Positions 8,568 through 19,032 are shown, counted from the stretch's first letter. The stretch is 64,000 nt of DNA from Pacificitalea manganoxidans (GCF_002504165.1 NZ_CP021404.1:1302001-1366000), one strand, 5' to 3'. Numbers and translations: made by a program. Notes: generated by a model from the sequence alone, not told the origin.

Positions 8568-10043
8568 GTGCCGACATTGCACAAGCCTAATATTTTGTTG
8601 CTCTGCACCAGCCAGCAACGGTTCGACAGTCTTGGCTGTTACGGCAACACGCAGGCCGTGACGCCCTGTCTGGACGGGTTGGCCGAAAGCGGCGCAAAAT
8701 TCGCGGCCTGCTATGTCCAGAGCACTGAAAGCAGCCCGTCGCGCGCGGCGCTGTTCACCGGGAAATACCCGCGCAATCATGGCCTGTGGGCCAATGGCGT
8801 GGCGCTTCCGGCCTATCAGGACATGTTCACCCGCGCGCTGGCCGATGCGGGCTATGACTGCGGATTGATCGGCAGGCAGCATCTATCGAGCTGCGATGAC
8901 GCCGCGACCGAAGCACGCCGGGACAATGACGGGTATCGCGTCTTTGACTGGTCCCACGGTCCCCGGCACAGATCGCGGCAGAATGCCTATCACGAATGGC
9001 TCCGCCAGAAGGCGCCGGAGGTCTACGCGCAAATTTTCCCGTGGAACGCGCGCGGGCGGAATGCCGATGCCGGGCCGTCAGAGACCCTGAACCACCCCAT
9101 CGATACCGTCGCGCCGGAACTGCATTATTCGCATTGGGTCGCCGAACGCGCGATCGCGTTCATCGGGACCGAGCGCGCGGAAAACGAGCCCTTCTTTCTA
9201 ATCGCGAATTTCTCTGACCCGCAGGGCCCGTTCGGCGCGCCGGACACATACCGCGCCCAGATCGACGCCGATGCACTTGCACCGCCCAAAGGCACCGGCA
9301 CGGCCGAAAAGCGCCCCGGCAACGCCCGCGCCAATGCCGGACAGGATGCCCATGCGCCGGACGCAGGCACCATCGCCGCCGATGATCCCCGTGAAATGCA
9401 GGCGCAATACCTTGCGATGGTGGCGCAGATCGATGCCGAGGTGGCGCGCATCCTCGCCGCGCTCGACGCCAGCGGTCAGGCCGAGGATACGCTGGTCATC
9501 TTCACCTCCGATCATGGGGAAATGCTGGGCGATCATAACGCCCGCCAGAACGGCCCGATGATGAACGAAGGCGCGACGCGGGTGCCCTTGATCCTGCGCT
9601 GGCCGGGGCGCGTGCCGCCGCGCACGGACCTGCCCGATCTGGTGCAGACCATCGACATCACCGCCACCGTTCTGGAGGCCGCCGGGATCACACGGTTCGC
9701 GGGCCAGCAGGGGCAATCGCTGCTGCCGCTGATCGACGGCACGGCGACGGGGCGCGGCTGGGCTTTCTGCGAATACCGGACCGCCGGACCACGCGCGGCG
9801 CCGCCGGTTTCGACCACGATGCTGCGCCGGGGCGACGTGAAACTGATCGTCTGGCATGGCCGCCCGGCAACGACATGGGACGCCGATGGCGAGCTTTACG
9901 ATCTGGCCAATGACCCCGATGAAACCCGCAACCTGTTTCACAGCGCAGAATGCGACGATCTGCGCGAAGCCATGATGGACAGCCTGATCGACGTTTTGTG
10001 CAGCATCGAGGATCAGACACGCCCGAGGGTCGCGAAATGGTAA
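8568..10043 (+). CDS. Sulfatase-family protein with degenerate active site
   Basis: The 491-residue product aligns along its whole length with the second sulfatase in this operon. The GTG at 8568 was chosen because an AGGGAGG Shine-Dalgarno sequence lies 7 nt upstream. It lacks a signal peptide, so it is cytoplasmic. Key residues differ from the intact paralogue: the metal Asp is Ser (CTSQQR), the formylglycine Cys is Ser (SSPSRAALFTG), the Lys before QHL is Arg, and the Lys of LKGPM is Asn. The second metal site DHGEMLGDH remains. It may be a pseudoenzyme, or a Ser-type sulfatase with altered chemistry. Confidence 0.8.
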   Translation: MPTLHKPNILLLCTSQQRFDSLGCYGNTQAVTPCLDGLAESGAKFAACYVQSTESSPSRAALFTGKYPRNHGLWANGVALPAYQDMFTRALADAGYDCGLIGRQHLSSCDDAATEARRDNDGYRVFDWSHGPRHRSRQNAYHEWLRQKAPEVYAQIFPWNARGRNADAGPSETLNHPIDTVAPELHYSHWVAERAIAFIGTERAENEPFFLIANFSDPQGPFGAPDTYRAQIDADALAPPKGTGTAEKRPGNARANAGQDAHAPDAGTIAADDPREMQAQYLAMVAQIDAEVARILAALDASGQAEDTLVIFTSDHGEMLGDHNARQNGPMMNEGATRVPLILRWPGRVPPRTDLPDLVQTIDITATVLEAAGITRFAGQQGQSLLPLIDGTATGRGWAFCEYRTAGPRAAPPVSTTMLRRGDVKLIVWHGRPATTWDADGELYDLANDPDETRNLFHSAECDDLREAMMDSLIDVLCSIEDQTRPRVAKW

Positions 10044-10077
10044 CGCTTTGGACCCATCCCAACCTGCTGGCTGACCC

Positions 10078-11037
10078 ATGCTGAGATATATCTTCCGCAG
10101 GGTTCTGCAGGCCGCGCTCGTCGTTTTCATCGTGTCGGTCGTCGTCTTTTTGATGCTGCACATGGTGCCGGGCAGCGTCGTAACCGTTCTCGCCGGGACC
10201 GACCCCTCGCCCGAAATGGTGGAGGCGCTGACCAAACGCTTCGGCCTCGATCAACCTTTGCCGATCCAATACGGGCGCTGGTTTCTGGGCGCGATTCAGG
10301 GCGATCTGGGCACCTCTCCGATCTCGGGGCGTCCGGTGACGGAATTGATCCTCAGCAGGCTGGGCTTCACCATCATGCTGGCTGGCGCGGCTATCGTGAT
10401 TGCGTCGGTCATAGGCATCGCCGTGGGCACCGTCGCCGCGATCCGCCAGAACACATGGGTCGATACGACCATCACGGCGGTCAATTCGCTGGTGCTGTCG
10501 GTGCCGAATTTCTGGTTCGGCATCCTGTTCATCCTGTTCTTTTCGGTATCTCTGGGCTGGCTGCCCTCCGGCGGGTTCCGTGGCTTTGACCGGGCCGGGT
10601 TCGGCGCGCTGGCCTATCTGGTGATGCCAGCCATCGCCCTGTCGATGGACTCGGCCGCCATGATCGCGCGGCTGGTGCGTGCCAGCCTGCTGGACGAATT
10701 GAGCCGCGACTATGTGACCGTCGCACGGGCCAAGGGCGTGCGGGCGCGTCGCCTGCTGCTGCGCCATGTGGCGCGCAACGCCGCGATGCCGGTGCTGACC
10801 GTGCTTGGCCTGCGCTTCGGGCAGATGCTGGGCGGGGCGGTGCTGATCGAAAGCGTCTTTAACTGGCCGGGCCTCGGGCGGCTGACGGTGGAGGCGATAG
10901 AAACCCGCGATGTCGTCGTGGTGCAGGGCGCGCTGCTGTATTTCGTGGTGATCTACATGGCGATCAATCTGCTGGTCGATATTTCCTACGGCTGGTTCAA
11001 CCCAAGGGTCCGCGCCGCGGTCGGGGGGCGCGTATGA
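10078..11037 (+). CDS. ABC transporter permease, DppB/OppB type
   Basis: This 319-residue inner-membrane permease begins MLRYIFRRVLQAALVVFIVS, typical of DppB-like proteins. It has about six helices and the cytoplasmic EAA-like loop (RDYVTVARAKGVRARRLLLRH). It forms the channel with the following DppC-like permease, whose start it overlaps by 4 nt. Substrates of this family include peptides, nickel and opines; the two flanking sulfatase genes suggest a sulfated compound here. Confidence 0.93.
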   Translation: MLRYIFRRVLQAALVVFIVSVVVFLMLHMVPGSVVTVLAGTDPSPEMVEALTKRFGLDQPLPIQYGRWFLGAIQGDLGTSPISGRPVTELILSRLGFTIMLAGAAIVIASVIGIAVGTVAAIRQNTWVDTTITAVNSLVLSVPNFWFGILFILFFSVSLGWLPSGGFRGFDRAGFGALAYLVMPAIALSMDSAAMIARLVRASLLDELSRDYVTVARAKGVRARRLLLRHVARNAAMPVLTVLGLRFGQMLGGAVLIESVFNWPGLGRLTVEAIETRDVVVVQGALLYFVVIYMAINLLVDISYGWFNPRVRAAVGGRV

Positions 11038-11876
11038 CCGAAACGTTCGCATATCTGTGGCATCACCGCGGGGGCCGCATCGGGCTGATCTGCCTGACCT
11101 TCATGGTGTCGGTCGCTGTGTTCGCGCCGGTCCTCGCGCCCTATGGCCCTAATGAGCAGCTTTCGGGCAGCGAACTGATGGGCATGTCGGCGGAGCATTG
11201 GTTCGGCACCGATCTGCTGGGCCGCGATATCCTCAGCCGCACGATCTATGCCAGCCGCGTGTCGCTGACCGCCGGGGCGCTGGCGGTTCTTCTGGGCGCT
11301 GTCATCGGGACGTTCATCGGCTTGGTGGCGGGGACGCTGGGCGGTTGGGCCGACAGCAGCCTGATGCGCCTCAGCGACAGCATTTCGGCCTTCCCGGCGA
11401 TCCTGCTCGGCGCGGCAATCGTCGCCATCCTCGGGCCGGGCTTTTTGCAGGTGGCCGTGGCTATCGCCATTGCGCAAAGCCCGCTGTTCGCGCGGCTGGC
11501 CCGCGCCATCGCCATGTCAGAGGCGCGGCTGGAATATATCGAAGCCGCCGAAAGCATGGGCGCCAGCAAGGCCCGGATCATTTTCCGCCATATCCTTCCC
11601 AATGCCGCAGGTCCGCTGGTGGTGCAGGCAAGCCTGTCCGTCGGCATCGCGATCTTGATGGAAAGCGGGCTGTCCTTTCTGGGGCTGGGGGTGCAGCCGC
11701 CGACGCCCAGCTGGGGCCAGATGCTGTCCGACAGCCTGCGGTTTCTGGACTTCGTGCCCGTCTACGCGGTGGTGCCCGGCGCAGCGCTGACCATCGTGCT
11801 GGTCGGCATCAACCTCGTCGCCGATGCCCTGCGCGACAAGCTCGACCCGCAAAGCAAGCAGAAGGCAGGTTCGTGA
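11034..11876 (+). CDS. ABC transporter permease, DppC/OppC type
   Basis: This 280-residue permease has the N-terminal helix HHRGGRIGLICLTFMVSVAV, the family signature HWFGTDLLGRDILSRTIYAS, and the EAA loop around YIEAAESMGASKARIIFRH. It overlaps the DppB-like gene by 4 nt and the ATPase start by 1 nt, so the importer genes are translationally coupled. Confidence 0.93.
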   Translation: MTETFAYLWHHRGGRIGLICLTFMVSVAVFAPVLAPYGPNEQLSGSELMGMSAEHWFGTDLLGRDILSRTIYASRVSLTAGALAVLLGAVIGTFIGLVAGTLGGWADSSLMRLSDSISAFPAILLGAAIVAILGPGFLQVAVAIAIAQSPLFARLARAIAMSEARLEYIEAAESMGASKARIIFRHILPNAAGPLVVQASLSVGIAILMESGLSFLGLGVQPPTPSWGQMLSDSLRFLDFVPVYAVVPGAALTIVLVGINLVADALRDKLDPQSKQKAGS

Positions 11877-13903
11877 TGACGGCATTCTTTCAGGTCGAAA
11901 ACCTCCGGGTCGGCTTTCGCAGTTTCCGCGGGCGCAAACAGGTCGTCGATGGGGTCAGCTTCACGGTCGCGGCGGGCGAAAAGCTGGGCGTGGTGGGGGA
12001 AAGCGGCTCCGGCAAATCGGTGACCATGCTGGCATCGATGGGGCTGCTGGGATCTTCGGCCATCATCAAGGCCGACAAGATCGAATTGCGCGGGCGCGAC
12101 ATGCGCGGGGCCAGCGGACGCCAATGGGCGCAGGTCTTGGGCAATGAAATCTCGATGGTGTTTCAGAACCCGATGACCTCGCTCAACCCTTCGATGCGCA
12201 TCGGCGAGCAAATTTCCGAACCGATCGAGGTGCACAGCCCCGCCACGCCGCGCGCCGATCTTCAGGCCACGGCGGAGCGGATGCTGAACGAAGTGTCGAT
12301 CCCCAATCCGGCCCTGCGGGTCAGCCAATACCCGCATGAATTCTCAGGCGGGATGCGCCAGCGCGCGGTGATCGGCATGGCCCTGTCCAACGCCCCCGCC
12401 ATCGTCGTCGCGGATGAGCCGACAACCGCGCTCGACGTGACCGTGCAGGCGCAGATCGTGTCGTTGATGGGGGATCTGAGCACCCAGCGGGACCTTGCGC
12501 TGATCCTCATCACGCATGATCTGGGCTTGGTCGCCGAAAGCGTGGATCGGGTGATGATCATGTATGCCGGGCGCGTGGTCGAAGAGACCCCGGTGGCCAA
12601 TCTGTTCGACAGCCCCGCCCACCCCTATACGCGCGCCTTGCTCGAAAGCCGTCCGGCGACCGGCGCGCGGCGCGGTCGGTTGAACGCGATTCCGGGCTTC
12701 CCGCCGACCTCCGCCGATGCGGTGTCGGGCTGCCCGTTCCATCCGCGCTGCGCGTTTTCCAAGGATCGCGAGATCTGCCGCACCACGCGCCCGGCCCTGA
12801 CCGAGGTGGCAGAGGGGCAACGCGCCGCCTGCCATTTCACCGACGAAGTGCTGGCAACGCCGGTCGGCGCGACCGTCCAGAGCGAAAAGACCGAGAAACG
12901 CGCCATCTCGCAGGACGTGGTGCTGAACCTCGAAGGGGTGCGGAAATCCTTCGGGGCGGTCAATGCGCTGAACGGCGTCGATCTTCAGATCCATCGCGGC
13001 GAAACGCTGGGCATCGCGGGCGAAAGCGGCTGCGGCAAATCCACCCTCGCGCGGGTCGCAATGGGGCTTGTCGCGCCCACCGAAGGCCGCGTCAGGATCA
13101 TGGATACCGATCTGGCGGGGCTGGAGGGGCGCGCGTTGCGGGCCGCCCGGCGTAATGTCCAGATGGTGTTTCAGGATCCGACTTCGTCGCTCGACCGGCG
13201 CATGACGATCCGCTCCATCATCGCCGAGCCGATGGTCATCGCCAAATGGAAGAAGGCCGACATCGCGCGGCGCACGGATGAGCTGATGGCGCAGGTCGGG
13301 CTCGGGGCGCAGTTCCTCGATGCGTATCCGTCCGAGATGTCGGGCGGGCAACGGCAGCGGGTCGGTATTGCCCGGGCGCTGGCGCTGGAACCGGATGTGG
13401 TGATCTTTGACGAGCCGACCTCGGCGCTGGATGTGTCGATTCAGGCGCAGATCGTCAATCTGCTGGACGACCTGCGGGCCAAGACCAATGCCGGATATGC
13501 CTTTATCGCCCATGATCTGGGTGTGTTGCGTCATGTCTCGGACCGCGTGGCGATCATGTATCTGGGGCGCATCGTCGAGATCGGCGATGTCGACGAGGTG
13601 TTCGAAGACCCACGCCACCCCTATACCCGTGCGCTGCTGGATTCCGCGCCCGTCGATCACCCCGACCTGCGGCGCGACGATGCCTTTAAGGTCGAAGGCG
13701 CGCCGCCCGATCCCGCGAATATTCCCAGCGGCTGCGCGTTTCGGACGCGCTGCCCCATCGCCACCGAAAAATGTGCGCAGACCGTGCCTGCGCTGGTCGC
13801 CCTGTCACAGGGCAACCATCGCGCCGCCTGCCATTACGCCGACGACACTGAACGCCTGGCGCAATTGACCGACGGGCCAAAGGCTCCGGCGGTGCCGGGC
13901 TGA
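11876..13903 (+). CDS. Fused two-domain ABC ATPase (DppD-DppF type)
   Basis: This 675-residue protein joins two nucleotide-binding domains. Domain 1 has Walker A GESGSGKS (residues 41-48), signature FSGGMRQR and Walker B IVVADEPTTALD. Domain 2 has GESGCGKS, MSGGQRQR and VVIFDEPTSALD. Each is followed by the Cys-rich C-terminal motif of oligopeptide-type ATPases (CPFHPRC and CAFRTRC). One polypeptide therefore supplies both ATPase sites, as in the glutathione importer GsiA. The start at 11876 overlaps the permease stop. Confidence 0.93.
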   Translation: MTAFFQVENLRVGFRSFRGRKQVVDGVSFTVAAGEKLGVVGESGSGKSVTMLASMGLLGSSAIIKADKIELRGRDMRGASGRQWAQVLGNEISMVFQNPMTSLNPSMRIGEQISEPIEVHSPATPRADLQATAERMLNEVSIPNPALRVSQYPHEFSGGMRQRAVIGMALSNAPAIVVADEPTTALDVTVQAQIVSLMGDLSTQRDLALILITHDLGLVAESVDRVMIMYAGRVVEETPVANLFDSPAHPYTRALLESRPATGARRGRLNAIPGFPPTSADAVSGCPFHPRCAFSKDREICRTTRPALTEVAEGQRAACHFTDEVLATPVGATVQSEKTEKRAISQDVVLNLEGVRKSFGAVNALNGVDLQIHRGETLGIAGESGCGKSTLARVAMGLVAPTEGRVRIMDTDLAGLEGRALRAARRNVQMVFQDPTSSLDRRMTIRSIIAEPMVIAKWKKADIARRTDELMAQVGLGAQFLDAYPSEMSGGQRQRVGIARALALEPDVVIFDEPTSALDVSIQAQIVNLLDDLRAKTNAGYAFIAHDLGVLRHVSDRVAIMYLGRIVEIGDVDEVFEDPRHPYTRALLDSAPVDHPDLRRDDAFKVEGAPPDPANIPSGCAFRTRCPIATEKCAQTVPALVALSQGNHRAACHYADDTERLAQLTDGPKAPAVPG

Positions 13904-13931
13904 GACGACAATCCAAGGGAGGAACCTAACA

Positions 13932-15413
13932 ATGAAAACCTATCTGCTGACCTGCGCGACCGTGGCCCTTGCCTGTGCCCAACCGCTCGCCGCTGAAACG
14001 CTCATCTTCGGCCAGACCGCGACCCTGCCGACGCTCGACCCCTATAACCTGTCGCCCGCCCATGAGCCGATCAACAACACGCTCTATGACGCGCTGACGC
14101 GGTATGACGACCAACTGGTGCCGCAGCCCCGGCTTGCCGAAAGCTGGGAGTTCTCCGAAGACGGCACCGCGCTGACGCTCAACCTGCGCGAGGGCGTGAC
14201 CTTTCACAACGGGCGGGCCTTCACCTCGCAGGATGTGGCCAATACGGTGGAGCATGTCCTCGATCCCGCCAACGGCGCGCTGATCCAAAGCTTTGCCAAG
14301 CGGATCACCTCGGTCGAGACCCCGGACGACATGACCGTCGTCCTCAATTTCGAAGCCCCGTTCCCCGGCGTGTTCGATCTGCTGGAACTGATGTATATCG
14401 CCGATGTGGAGGCCAGCGGCGATTTCAGCCAGACCGGCATCGGCACCGGGCCGTTCGCGCTGGCGTCGCACGCCTCGGGCACCGCCACCAACCTTCAGCG
14501 CAACGCCGATTACTGGGACGGCGCCCCGACGCTCGACGGGATCGAGATCATGACCGTGCCCAATCAGCAGGCCACGCTTCTGGCGCTGCGGTCGGGCGAC
14601 ATCGATATGGTCACCGAACTGGGCTACATCGATCTGGTGCCCTTCACCCGCGATGGCAGCTTTGTCACCGGCGACGCGCCGTCGGGTGTGGCGCATGACA
14701 TCACCATCAACAGCCGCAGCGCCCCGCTCGACAATGTCGCGGTGCGCGAGGCCATCGACCTCGCCATCGACCGCGACCGCATCGCGCGGCTGTTGTTCGG
14801 CGAATTCGGGCAGACCCTGTGCCTGCCGTTCACCGAGGAATCGCTGGCCTATGTCGCGGCGCAGGACGATTGCCGCTATGATCTGGACGAGGCGAAAACC
14901 GTGCTCGAAGGGGCCGGGGTCGAACTGCCGCTGTCCCTGCGCATGCTGACCTCGACCGAGGTGCGCACCGAATACACCACCATCGCGGAAATCATGCAGG
15001 CCGACCTCGCCAAGATCGGGATCAACCTCGAAATCGAGAATGTCGACGCGGTCACCTATCGCCGCCGCTATGTGCAGGAACAGGATTTCGATCTGGCCTC
15101 CCACGCCTATGGGCGGGCCGGGAAAGACCCCTCGTCGCTGCTGGAAACTACCGTCGTGTTCAAGCCCGAAGGCAATGTGTCGGGCTTCAGCGACGCGTCC
15201 TATGCCGAGGCGGTGACCCAAGGCGGCTCCACCCCGGATAACGACGCCCGCCGCGCGGCCTATGCGGGCGCGTCGGAATTCCTGCGCGACAGCCACCATG
15301 TTCTGTCGCTGGTGTCGCGTCCGCGGCTCTGGGTCACGTCGGAAGACATCGAAGGCGTGTCCTTCTCGGCGGATGGGTTCGCCATCTTCCAGAACGCCAC
15401 GAAAGCCGACTGA
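13932..15413 (+). CDS. ABC transporter substrate-binding protein, SBP family 5
   Basis: The 493-residue product has a signal peptide (about residues 1-21, ending PLAAE), then the family 5 pattern: PTLDPYNLSPAHEPINNTLY, LAESWEFSEDGTALTLNLRE and VTFHNGRAFTSQDV. It is the periplasmic receptor of the importer, and an AGGGAGG ribosome site lies just upstream. The ligand cannot be read from sequence. Its position between two sulfatase genes suggests a sulfate ester or sulfonate-bearing molecule (inference). Confidence 0.9.
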   Translation: MKTYLLTCATVALACAQPLAAETLIFGQTATLPTLDPYNLSPAHEPINNTLYDALTRYDDQLVPQPRLAESWEFSEDGTALTLNLREGVTFHNGRAFTSQDVANTVEHVLDPANGALIQSFAKRITSVETPDDMTVVLNFEAPFPGVFDLLELMYIADVEASGDFSQTGIGTGPFALASHASGTATNLQRNADYWDGAPTLDGIEIMTVPNQQATLLALRSGDIDMVTELGYIDLVPFTRDGSFVTGDAPSGVAHDITINSRSAPLDNVAVREAIDLAIDRDRIARLLFGEFGQTLCLPFTEESLAYVAAQDDCRYDLDEAKTVLEGAGVELPLSLRMLTSTEVRTEYTTIAEIMQADLAKIGINLEIENVDAVTYRRRYVQEQDFDLASHAYGRAGKDPSSLLETTVVFKPEGNVSGFSDASYAEAVTQGGSTPDNDARRAAYAGASEFLRDSHHVLSLVSRPRLWVTSEDIEGVSFSADGFAIFQNATKAD

Positions 15414-15458
15414 TCCCGATCCCCACCGCACCACGCTCTACGGAAAGACAGTGTTGTC

Positions 15459-16946
15459 ATGACCAATACCAATCGCCCCAATATCCTGATGATCTGCACC
15501 GATCAGCAAAGGTTCGATTCTCTGGGGTGCACCGGCGCGGTGGGGGCCCATACACCCAATATCGACAGGCTTGCCGAAACCGGCGCGCGGTTCTCGAACT
15601 GCTATGTGCAAAATCCGATCTGCTCGCCGTCGCGCGCCTCGCTGTTTACGGGGATGTATACGCGCAACCACGGCCTGTGGGCGAATGGCGTCTCATTGCC
15701 GCCCTACCGCAAGATGTTCACCCGCGCGCTCGCTGATGGCGGGTATGATTGCGGCATGATCGGCAAACAGCATCTGTCAGCCTGCGAAGGCTGGCAGACC
15801 GAAGCGCGGCTGGATGACGGCTATCGCGTCTTTGAATGGTCGCATGACGCCATTCACCGCTCGCCGCAAAACGCCTACCTCAATTGGCTGGCGGAACATC
15901 ACCCCGGCGTGCTTGCCGGGATTTTCCCCGACGAGGGGCATCCCTCGAACGCCGGGGCGGGCAATCAGGCCAAAGACCCCACCCCCATGAACACGGTGCC
16001 GGTGGAGGCGCATTTTTCCCATTGGGTCGCCGAACGCTCCATCGATTTCATCGAAACGCAGCGGAATCCGGCGGAGCCATTCTTTCTGCTCGCCAACTTC
16101 TTTGACCCGCATCATCCCTTCGGCGCGCCAGAGGAATTCCGCGCCAAGATCGATGCATCGAAAATTCCGCCGCCCAAACGGCGGGAGGGCGAGCTGGCCG
16201 AAAAACCCGCCCGGCAGACCGCCTATTCCGAAAAATCCTATGCCGGCGCGGCGCCGGGTTTCGTGGACTACACAGACGAAGAAATCATCGAATTGCGGGC
16301 CAATTACTACGCCATGATCGCGCTGGTCGATCACGAGGTGGGCCGCATTCTGGATGCGCTGGAGGCCGCCGGGCAGACCGAAAACACGCTGATCGTGTTC
16401 ACGTCCGATCATGGCGAGATGCTGGGCGATCACAGCCAGCTTCTAAAAGGGCCGATGCTGTATGATGCCTGCACCCGCGTGCCGCTGATCCTCAACTGGC
16501 CCGGCGTCATCGACGGCGGCACGGTGCATGACGCGCTTGTGCAATGGATCGATCTGTCGGCCACCTATCTCGATGCCGCGCAGTGCCCGCCGCTGCCTGC
16601 GGGGCAGGGCAGATCGCTGCTGCCCTTTGCCAAGGGCGAACCGGTCGCGGATTGGCGGGACTTTGCCTTGTGCGAATATCGCGACAGCGGCCATCCCGGC
16701 GTGGAGCCCGTGAACACCACGATGCTGCGCCGCGACGCGTGGAAGCTGATCGTCTGGCACGGCGATGGCAGCGGCGCGCGGCCCATGGATGGCGAGCTTT
16801 ATAACCTCGACGACGACCCCGACGAATTCGAGAACCTGTTCCACCGCCCCGAACACATCGCGACGCGACGGCGGATGAAGGCCGAATTGCTGGATGTCAT
16901 CGCCGCGACCGACGATCTGAGCGCCGAGCGATTGGGCTGCGACTGA
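15459..16946 (+). CDS. Sulfatase (Cys-type, formylglycine-dependent)
   Basis: The 495-residue product carries a complete sulfatase active site: metal ligand Asp in MICTDQQRFDSLGC, formylglycine motif CSPSRASLFTG, GKQHL, DHGEMLGDH and the substrate-side LKGPMLYDACTRVPL. It has no signal peptide, so hydrolysis of the imported sulfate ester is presumably cytoplasmic. A phosphonate monoester hydrolase is a related possibility, but the context favours sulfatase. It is last in the operon, 45 nt after the binding-protein gene. Confidence 0.88.
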   Translation: MTNTNRPNILMICTDQQRFDSLGCTGAVGAHTPNIDRLAETGARFSNCYVQNPICSPSRASLFTGMYTRNHGLWANGVSLPPYRKMFTRALADGGYDCGMIGKQHLSACEGWQTEARLDDGYRVFEWSHDAIHRSPQNAYLNWLAEHHPGVLAGIFPDEGHPSNAGAGNQAKDPTPMNTVPVEAHFSHWVAERSIDFIETQRNPAEPFFLLANFFDPHHPFGAPEEFRAKIDASKIPPPKRREGELAEKPARQTAYSEKSYAGAAPGFVDYTDEEIIELRANYYAMIALVDHEVGRILDALEAAGQTENTLIVFTSDHGEMLGDHSQLLKGPMLYDACTRVPLILNWPGVIDGGTVHDALVQWIDLSATYLDAAQCPPLPAGQGRSLLPFAKGEPVADWRDFALCEYRDSGHPGVEPVNTTMLRRDAWKLIVWHGDGSGARPMDGELYNLDDDPDEFENLFHRPEHIATRRRMKAELLDVIAATDDLSAERLGCD

Positions 16947-17013
16947 GCCGCGCCGGACGGATGCAGCGGGGGTGGGCCGGGCCGTGGCGGCGTATGGCCT
17001 ATCCCGGCCGCGC

Positions 17014-17931
17014 CTAACCTGACCCCGTGGCGGCTGCCCCCCACGGCGCGGGCGTCAACTGCGCCAACAGGAAATCCATGAACACCCGCACCTTGGGCGT
17101 CAGCACGTTGGATTGCGGGTAGATCAGCCAAAGCACCGATGCGTCGTCTAGCCGCCAGTCGGGCAGCAGATGCACCAGCCGCCCGGCCCGGATATCCGCC
17201 GCGACGCTCCAAAGCGAATTCACCGAAATACCGCCCCCCGCCAGCGTGGCGATGCGTTGCGCGGTGCCGTCATTCAGGATCGTCCGGCAGATCATCCGGC
17301 GTGGATCGAGCGTAAAACGCTCCGCCCCGGCGGCAAACTGGCGCGGCGCGGCGGTGCCCCACGACAACAGGTCATGACCGTCCAGATCGGCAGGCGTCCT
17401 AGGCGTGCCGCGTTGCTCCAGATAGGCGGGCGCCGCGCAGAACACACGACGATCATCGCCCAGTTTGCGGCCCTTCAGGCTGCTGTCGGTCAGGGGCGCG
17501 CTGCGCAGGGCCAGGTCGAAACTCCCCTCGATCAGATCGACCCGCGTATCCGACAGGCGCAAATCCAGCGTGATATCGGGATAGGCTGCGTGAAACGCGG
17601 GCAGGAGCGGCATGATATGCAGCTGCGCGAAACTGCTCGGCGCGGCGAAACGCAGGGTGCCGGAGGGCTTTTTCGCATTCAGGCCAAGCGCGGCGCGCCC
17701 AGCTTCTGACTGGGCGAGGATTTCGCGCGCATACGGCAGAAACGCCGCGCCCTCCTGCGACAGCGACACCTTGCGCGTGGTGCGGTGCAGCAATTCCGCG
17801 CCCAGTTCGTGTTCCAGCTTGGCCAAGCGGGCGCTGGCCATCGCGGGCGCAAGGCCAAGGCTCCGCCCCGCCGCGCTGATATTGAGCCGCTCCGCCGCCG
17901 CAACGAACAGGCGCAGGGTTTGAATATCCAT
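17014..17931 (-). CDS. LysR-family transcriptional regulator
   Basis: The 305-residue product begins [20 protein letters not shown], with the LysR winged-helix region ([20 protein letters not shown]) and an effector domain. The Met at 17931 is better spaced from an AGGA sequence than the Met two codons upstream. It is divergent from a four-gene redox operon, starting 105 nt away, and is the likely local regulator. It resembles the YafC/DsdC-like LysR regulators often found beside oxidoreductases, but no effector can be named. Confidence 0.87.
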   Translation of the reverse strand: MDIQTLRLFVAAAERLNISAAGRSLGLAPAMASARLAKLEHELGAELLHRTTRKVSLSQEGAAFLPYAREILAQSEAGRAALGLNAKKPSGTLRFAAPSSFAQLHIMPLLPAFHAAYPDITLDLRLSDTRVDLIEGSFDLALRSAPLTDSSLKGRKLGDDRRVFCAAPAYLEQRGTPRTPADLDGHDLLSWGTAAPRQFAAGAERFTLDPRRMICRTILNDGTAQRIATLAGGGISVNSLWSVAADIRAGRLVHLLPDWRLDDASVLWLIYPQSNVLTPKVRVFMDFLLAQLTPAPWGAAATGSG

Positions 17932-18036
17932 CGCCATTATCCTGAAAATCGGAAAACTGAACTCCGATATGCGGCATTTATATGCGATTTGAAAGGTGTA
18001 TCTCTGCACTCAAGCGATCTGCAAAGGACATCCCCC

Positions 18037-19032
18037 ATGAAAGCTATCGGCTACACCCAGACCGGCCCCGCGACCCAGTTGCGCGAACAGGACGTGGCGC
18101 GGCCCTCTCTGCGCCCGCGTGATCTGCTGGTCGCGGTCAAGGGCATCTCGGTCAATCCCGTCGATGTGAAGCTGCGCGCCGCCCGCGCCCCCGAAACCTT
18201 TGGCATTCTGGGCTTCGATGCGGCTGGCGTGGTGGTGGAAACCGGCGCCGAGGTCACAGGCTACGCGGTCGGGGACGAGGTGTTCTATGCCGGGGATGTC
18301 ACGCGCGACGGCACCAATGCTGCGCTGCATGCCGTGGATGAACGCATCGTCGGGCGCAAACCCGCCTCGCTCGATTTTGCCGAGGCCGCCGGGATGCCGC
18401 TGACCGCGATCACCGCGTGGGAAATGCTGTTCGACAGCTTCCGCCTGACTGAAGGCGCGGGCGCGGGCCAAAGCCTGCTGGTGATCGGCGGGGCAGGCGG
18501 TGTCGGTTCGATCCTGATCCAGTTGGCCAAACGGCTGACTGGGCTGACCGTGATCGCCACCGCGTCCCGCCCCGAAACGCGCGACTGGGTGCGCCAGATG
18601 GGGGCCGATCACGTGATCGACCATCGCGGCGACATGGCGGGCCAATTGCGCGATCTGGCGCTGCCCCCCGATTACGTCGCCGCCCTGACCGCCACCGGCC
18701 AGCATTGGCCCGCCATTGTCGAACTGATCGCGCCGCGCGGCCACATCGCGCTGATCGACGATCCGCAGGGCCTCGACATTGCCCCCGCCAAACCCAAGGC
18801 GCTGACGCTGAGCTGGGAATTCATGTTCACCCGGTCGATGTTCGAAACGGATATGGAGGCGCAGCGCGACCTGCTGAACCGGGTGTCCGAGATGCTGGAT
18901 ACCGGGGTGCTGATCTCCACCGTGACGGAGCGGGCCGAAACGCTGACCGCGCAGACCCTCGCCGCCGCGCATGAGCGGCAGGAAAGCGGGCGTGTCATCG
19001 GCAAACAGGTCGCACCCGGCCTGTCGGCCTGA
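18037..19032 (+). CDS. Zinc-binding alcohol dehydrogenase family (quinone-reductase-like MDR)
   Basis: This 331-residue medium-chain dehydrogenase begins [20 protein letters not shown] and has the cofactor motif [17 protein letters not shown] and the substrate-domain block [17 protein letters not shown]. The catalytic zinc Cys/His set is not evident, so it is probably an NADPH-dependent quinone or enone reductase. It is first in a LysR-divergent operon with a flavin oxidoreductase, an SDR and a second MDR, suggesting reduction or detoxification of electrophiles (inference). Confidence 0.87.
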   Translation: MKAIGYTQTGPATQLREQDVARPSLRPRDLLVAVKGISVNPVDVKLRAARAPETFGILGFDAAGVVVETGAEVTGYAVGDEVFYAGDVTRDGTNAALHAVDERIVGRKPASLDFAEAAGMPLTAITAWEMLFDSFRLTEGAGAGQSLLVIGGAGGVGSILIQLAKRLTGLTVIATASRPETRDWVRQMGADHVIDHRGDMAGQLRDLALPPDYVAALTATGQHWPAIVELIAPRGHIALIDDPQGLDIAPAKPKALTLSWEFMFTRSMFETDMEAQRDLLNRVSEMLDTGVLISTVTERAETLTAQTLAAAHERQESGRVIGKQVAPGLSA

